Shown: piece after piece, positions 6,281-8,571 of the stretch
Numbering within the stretch: the first letter of the stretch is position 1
Layout: each line of letters opens with the position of its first letter
NCBI GenBank assembly: GCA_028822675.1
Contig: JAPKDE010000104.1
Location: 1 to 8,571, forward strand
Length of the DNA stretch: 8,571 bases
Reading direction: 5' to 3'
DNA from: Dehalococcoidia bacterium
GTDB taxonomy: Bacteria; Chloroflexota; Dehalococcoidia; UBA3495
The notes under the pieces: generated by a model
Told to the model about the DNA's origin: nothing
Seen by the model: only the letters and a program-made list of their open reading frames with translations
Database searches by the model: none
Position numbers and translations under genes: made by a program

Positions 6281-7681
6281 ATGCAAGCTACTCCGTTACA
6301 TTTCATGACCATCTCCCAAGTGGCCAGCCTGATTCAGTCAAAGCAAATCTCTCCCGTTGAACTCACCGAGGCGTTGCTGTATCGAATCAATTCGCTGGAT
6401 GGGCAGCTTCTAAGCTACGCCACGGTCATGGCAGACCAGGCAATGACATCGGCCCGCGCCGCTGAATCGACCATCAACTCGGGCGGGTATCTTGGGCCGC
6501 TGCACGGCGTGCCCATCGCAGTCAAAGACCTTTGTTTCACCACCGGCGTGCCAACCATGGGCGGCGCTAAAGTCCTGCGTGACCACATTCCCAGTTTCGA
6601 CGCTACCGTGGTCAAAAAGCTGGAAGCCGCCGGCGCTGTAATCCTAGGAAAACTGAACCTTACAGAAGGCGCCATGGCCGGGTACAACCCGGAGTTTCAG
6701 ATTCCGAGGAACCCTTGGAACACCGGTCGTTGGTCGGGTGCGTCTTCTAGCGGGTCTGGCGTGGCCACTGCCGCGGGGTTGTGCTACGGCTCGTTGGGCA
6801 GCGACACTGGTGGGTCCATCCGGTTTCCGGCAGCGGCCTGCGGCACGGTGGGCATCAAACCTACCTGGGGCCGGGTCAGCCGCTACGGAGTTTTGGCCTT
6901 GGCCGAGTCCATGGACCACATTGGCCCCATGACCCGCAGCGCGGCCGACGCCGGGATCATGCTGCAGGCGCTGGCAGGCCACGACCCCAACGACCCAACT
7001 TCTCTAACGGCTCCTGTGCCCAACATGTTGGAAGGCCTGAACGACGGCATCAAAGGGGTCCGCATTGGCGTGGACGAACGGTATATCACTGAGGGAGTTG
7101 ATGCTGTTGTTAGCGAGGGTGTGTTGGCTGGAATCCGAGTCCTGGAGGGACTTGGCGCTGTGATGGTCAACGTCCGAATGCCAGACACCAGGGAATTCTT
7201 ATCGGCGTGGGGAGTGCTCTGCCAAGCTGAAGCCGGAGCAGCACACCAAGATACTTATCCTTCTCGAGCGGATGAATACGGTCCCTGGTTCAGGGGTTGG
7301 TTGGAGAAAGGAGCAGCAGTCACCGGCGCAGACTACGCCAACGCCAACAAGCAGCGCCTGGCTTGCAACGGCCTCCTGAAACAAGCCTTTGACGACATTG
7401 ATGTGCTGATCTGCCCTTCCATGACCACCACGGCCAGTCCCGTTAAACCAGAGGAACTGTACGGGCCGATGGGCGAGGACGACTGGACTTGGGGCCAATT
7501 CACTATACCGTTCGACTTCAACGGCGCACCGACTATCTCGCTACCCTGCGGCTTGGATAGTGACGGTCTGCCCCTCAGTATCCAGTTTGTGGGGCAACAT
7601 CTTTCCGAGGCACTGCTCTGCCAGATGGGCCACGCCTTTGAGAGCGTAACTACGTGGAGAGACCTCCATCCAGAGGTCTAA
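6281..7681 (+). CDS. Amidase-signature family hydrolase
   Basis: Enzyme of 466 residues that should hydrolyse a carboxamide or related C-N bond in the cytoplasm. The amidase-signature core is intact: catalytic Lys82 in GVPIAVKDL, cis-Ser155 in GASSSGSG, and nucleophile Ser179 in SDTGGSIRFPAAACGTVGIKPT. The 24-residue gap between the serines matches malonamidase E2. The C-terminal part has FTIPFDFNGAPTISLPCGL and LPLSIQFVGQ, typical of general amidases. Automatic pipelines often label such proteins GatA, but there are no gatB or gatC neighbours, and the segment before the final PCG block is FDFNGAP rather than the GatA-like form. ATG 6281 has AGGAG 7 nt upstream. There is no signal peptide. 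The next gene starts 55 nt downstream with no terminator between, so the two are probably co-transcribed. The actual substrate is unknown. Confidence 0.94.
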   Translation: MQATPLHFMTISQVASLIQSKQISPVELTEALLYRINSLDGQLLSYATVMADQAMTSARAAESTINSGGYLGPLHGVPIAVKDLCFTTGVPTMGGAKVLRDHIPSFDATVVKKLEAAGAVILGKLNLTEGAMAGYNPEFQIPRNPWNTGRWSGASSSGSGVATAAGLCYGSLGSDTGGSIRFPAAACGTVGIKPTWGRVSRYGVLALAESMDHIGPMTRSAADAGIMLQALAGHDPNDPTSLTAPVPNMLEGLNDGIKGVRIGVDERYITEGVDAVVSEGVLAGIRVLEGLGAVMVNVRMPDTREFLSAWGVLCQAEAGAAHQDTYPSRADEYGPWFRGWLEKGAAVTGADYANANKQRLACNGLLKQAFDDIDVLICPSMTTTASPVKPEELYGPMGEDDWTWGQFTIPFDFNGAPTISLPCGLDSDGLPLSIQFVGQHLSEALLCQMGHAFESVTTWRDLHPEV

Positions 7682-7736
7682 GTGATCAAATCCAAGTAAC
7701 GCTCGGGCACCCTGATTTATTCCTAGGAACAAGACA

Positions 7737-8571
7737 ATGACGACCAATAACGAATCGCTGAAATCCCGACGAGTCCAGGTGTCGGACAATTTCCATGAGA
7801 TTCAAAACTACTGCTGGGAACAAGGCTGGAGCGATGGTCTGCCAGTAGTTCCGCCTACGGAGCCACTGGTTCGGGCGATGTTGGCCGCCTACGGCGGAGA
7901 GCCTGATTTTTCGCTGGGAATAATGGAGTCCAAAAAATCCCAGGTAACACTGGAGAAGCTGGCGATTAACGCCGTATTGGCTGGCTGTCAGCCGGAGTAT
8001 TTCCCGGTAGTAGTGGCAGCAGTCAAAGCAGCGCTGCATCAGGAATTCAACCTGGCTGGAAACGCCGCAACCATGGGCGGCGCGGCCCAGGTGCTGATCA
8101 TCAACGGGCCAATCGCCCAGGAACTTGGCATCAACGGAGACGCCGCCTGCTTTGGGCCGGGCTCCAGGGCCAATGCCGCCATTGGCCGGGCACTGCGATT
8201 GGTCATTCGAAACGTGGGAGGACTGGTGCCGGGCGAGATGGATAAAGCCACGCTATCAACGCCGGGCGGTTACAGCTTCTGCTTCTCTGAGAATGAGGCT
8301 CGCAGCCCCTGGGAACCGCGGCACATCGAGTTGGGTTATACCGCAGCCGAGAGCACTGTAACCATCGCCGGAATCAGGGATGTTTACACCGTGATGGAAT
8401 CCAACTCTGACCCTGGCGTTGGCGTTTTGAAGACGTTGGTCGGTAACATGAAAGCCGAGGGTGTTGCCAGCTATTATTCCCTGGGCACCCGCGTGCAGAT
8501 GGTGGCGGTGTTATGTCCGGAGCATGCGTCAGAGATTGCCGCAGCCGGTATGTCTAAAGCCGACGTCCGAG
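7737..8571 (+). CDS. DGLPVVPPT-block protein, related to proteins linked with UGSC (seleno)proteins; 3' end outside window
   Basis: Open frame of 278 codons that runs off the window without a stop. ATG 7737 has AGGAA 7 nt upstream. Translating it by hand gives conserved-looking blocks: GWSDGLPVVPPTE at residues 30-42, KLAINAVLAGCQPEYFPVV at 74-92, FNLAGNAATMGG at 104-115, and LIINGPIAQELGIN at 120-133. Further on are CFGPGSRANAAIGRALRL at 138-155, NVGGLVPGEMDKAT at 159-172, YSFCFSENE at 179-187, and LCPEHASEIAAAGMSKADVR near the end. I recall this pattern from uncharacterised proteins found fused to or beside UGSC-motif (seleno)proteins in Chloroflexota and other environmental bacteria; I cannot confirm that here. 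Cys26, Cys84, Cys138 and Cys182 lie in or near these blocks. There is no signal peptide or membrane segment. It probably shares a transcript with the upstream amidase. Function is unknown. Confidence 0.72.
   Translation, partial: MTTNNESLKSRRVQVSDNFHEIQNYCWEQGWSDGLPVVPPTEPLVRAMLAAYGGEPDFSLGIMESKKSQVTLEKLAINAVLAGCQPEYFPVVVAAVKAALHQEFNLAGNAATMGGAAQVLIINGPIAQELGINGDAACFGPGSRANAAIGRALRLVIRNVGGLVPGEMDKATLSTPGGYSFCFSENEARSPWEPRHIELGYTAAESTVTIAGIRDVYTVMESNSDPGVGVLKTLVGNMKAEGVASYYSLGTRVQMVAVLCPEHASEIAAAGMSKADVR

Noticed and set aside
6281..7681. Glutamyl-tRNA(Gln) amidotransferase subunit A (gatA)
   Set aside because: The core motif is shared by all amidase-signature enzymes; no gatB or gatC is adjacent and the C-terminal motif looks like a general amidase.
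7541..8361. Several open frames overlapping the end of the amidase and the last gene
   Set aside because: The plus-strand frame starting at 7737 explains this stretch with strongly patterned protein blocks; the others are shadows on the opposite strand or in another frame.

Overview
The window reads as an ordinary chromosomal segment of moderate GC content with no sign of phage or plasmid genes. Gene content (a purS-type purine pathway, a DUF3105 membrane protein, a cytoplasmic Asp-box propeller, and a protein resembling the family found with UGSC selenoproteins) suggests a Chloroflexota bacterium, perhaps Dehalococcoidia or SAR202-like. That placement is from memory of family distribution, not from a search.

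Left block, 1-4170, all on the + strand: the 3' part of purB (adenylosuccinate lyase), purC (SAICAR synthase), a membrane-anchored DUF3105 protein started by TTG, purS (small subunit of FGAM synthase), and a seven-bladed Asp-box beta-propeller protein. Gaps are 41-103 nt, no internal terminator is visible, and the run ends at a strong symmetrical hairpin at 4131-4170. PurC and PurB catalyse consecutive purine steps (CAIR to SAICAR to AICAR). PurS belongs to an earlier step, and its usual partners purQ and purL are not in the window. The DUF3105 gene sits inside the purine run, and the propeller gene follows it.

Middle, 4171-4339: a short gene-free spacer holding a 94-bp imperfect inverted repeat that looks like a dispersed palindromic repeat. 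Next, on the - strand, comes an acyl-CoA synthetase of the ACSF2/medium-chain type (4340-6031) with all the adenylate-forming motifs intact.

Right block: a 249-nt divergent intergenic region (6032-6280) with a 12-bp palindrome and a spaced direct repeat. It is followed on the + strand by an amidase-signature hydrolase (6281-7681) with an intact Lys-Ser-Ser triad. Then, 55 nt later, comes an open-ended gene (7737 to the window edge) carrying a DGLPVVPPT block and other conserved segments that I associate with uncharacterised proteins linked to the UGSC (seleno)protein family. The amidase and this gene look like one transcription unit. With the divergent acyl-CoA synthetase they could handle a small amide or carboxylic acid substrate, but this is inference.

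I see no clear new defence, mobile or RNA-based system. The most open questions are the last, truncated gene and the DUF3105 protein inside the purine run.
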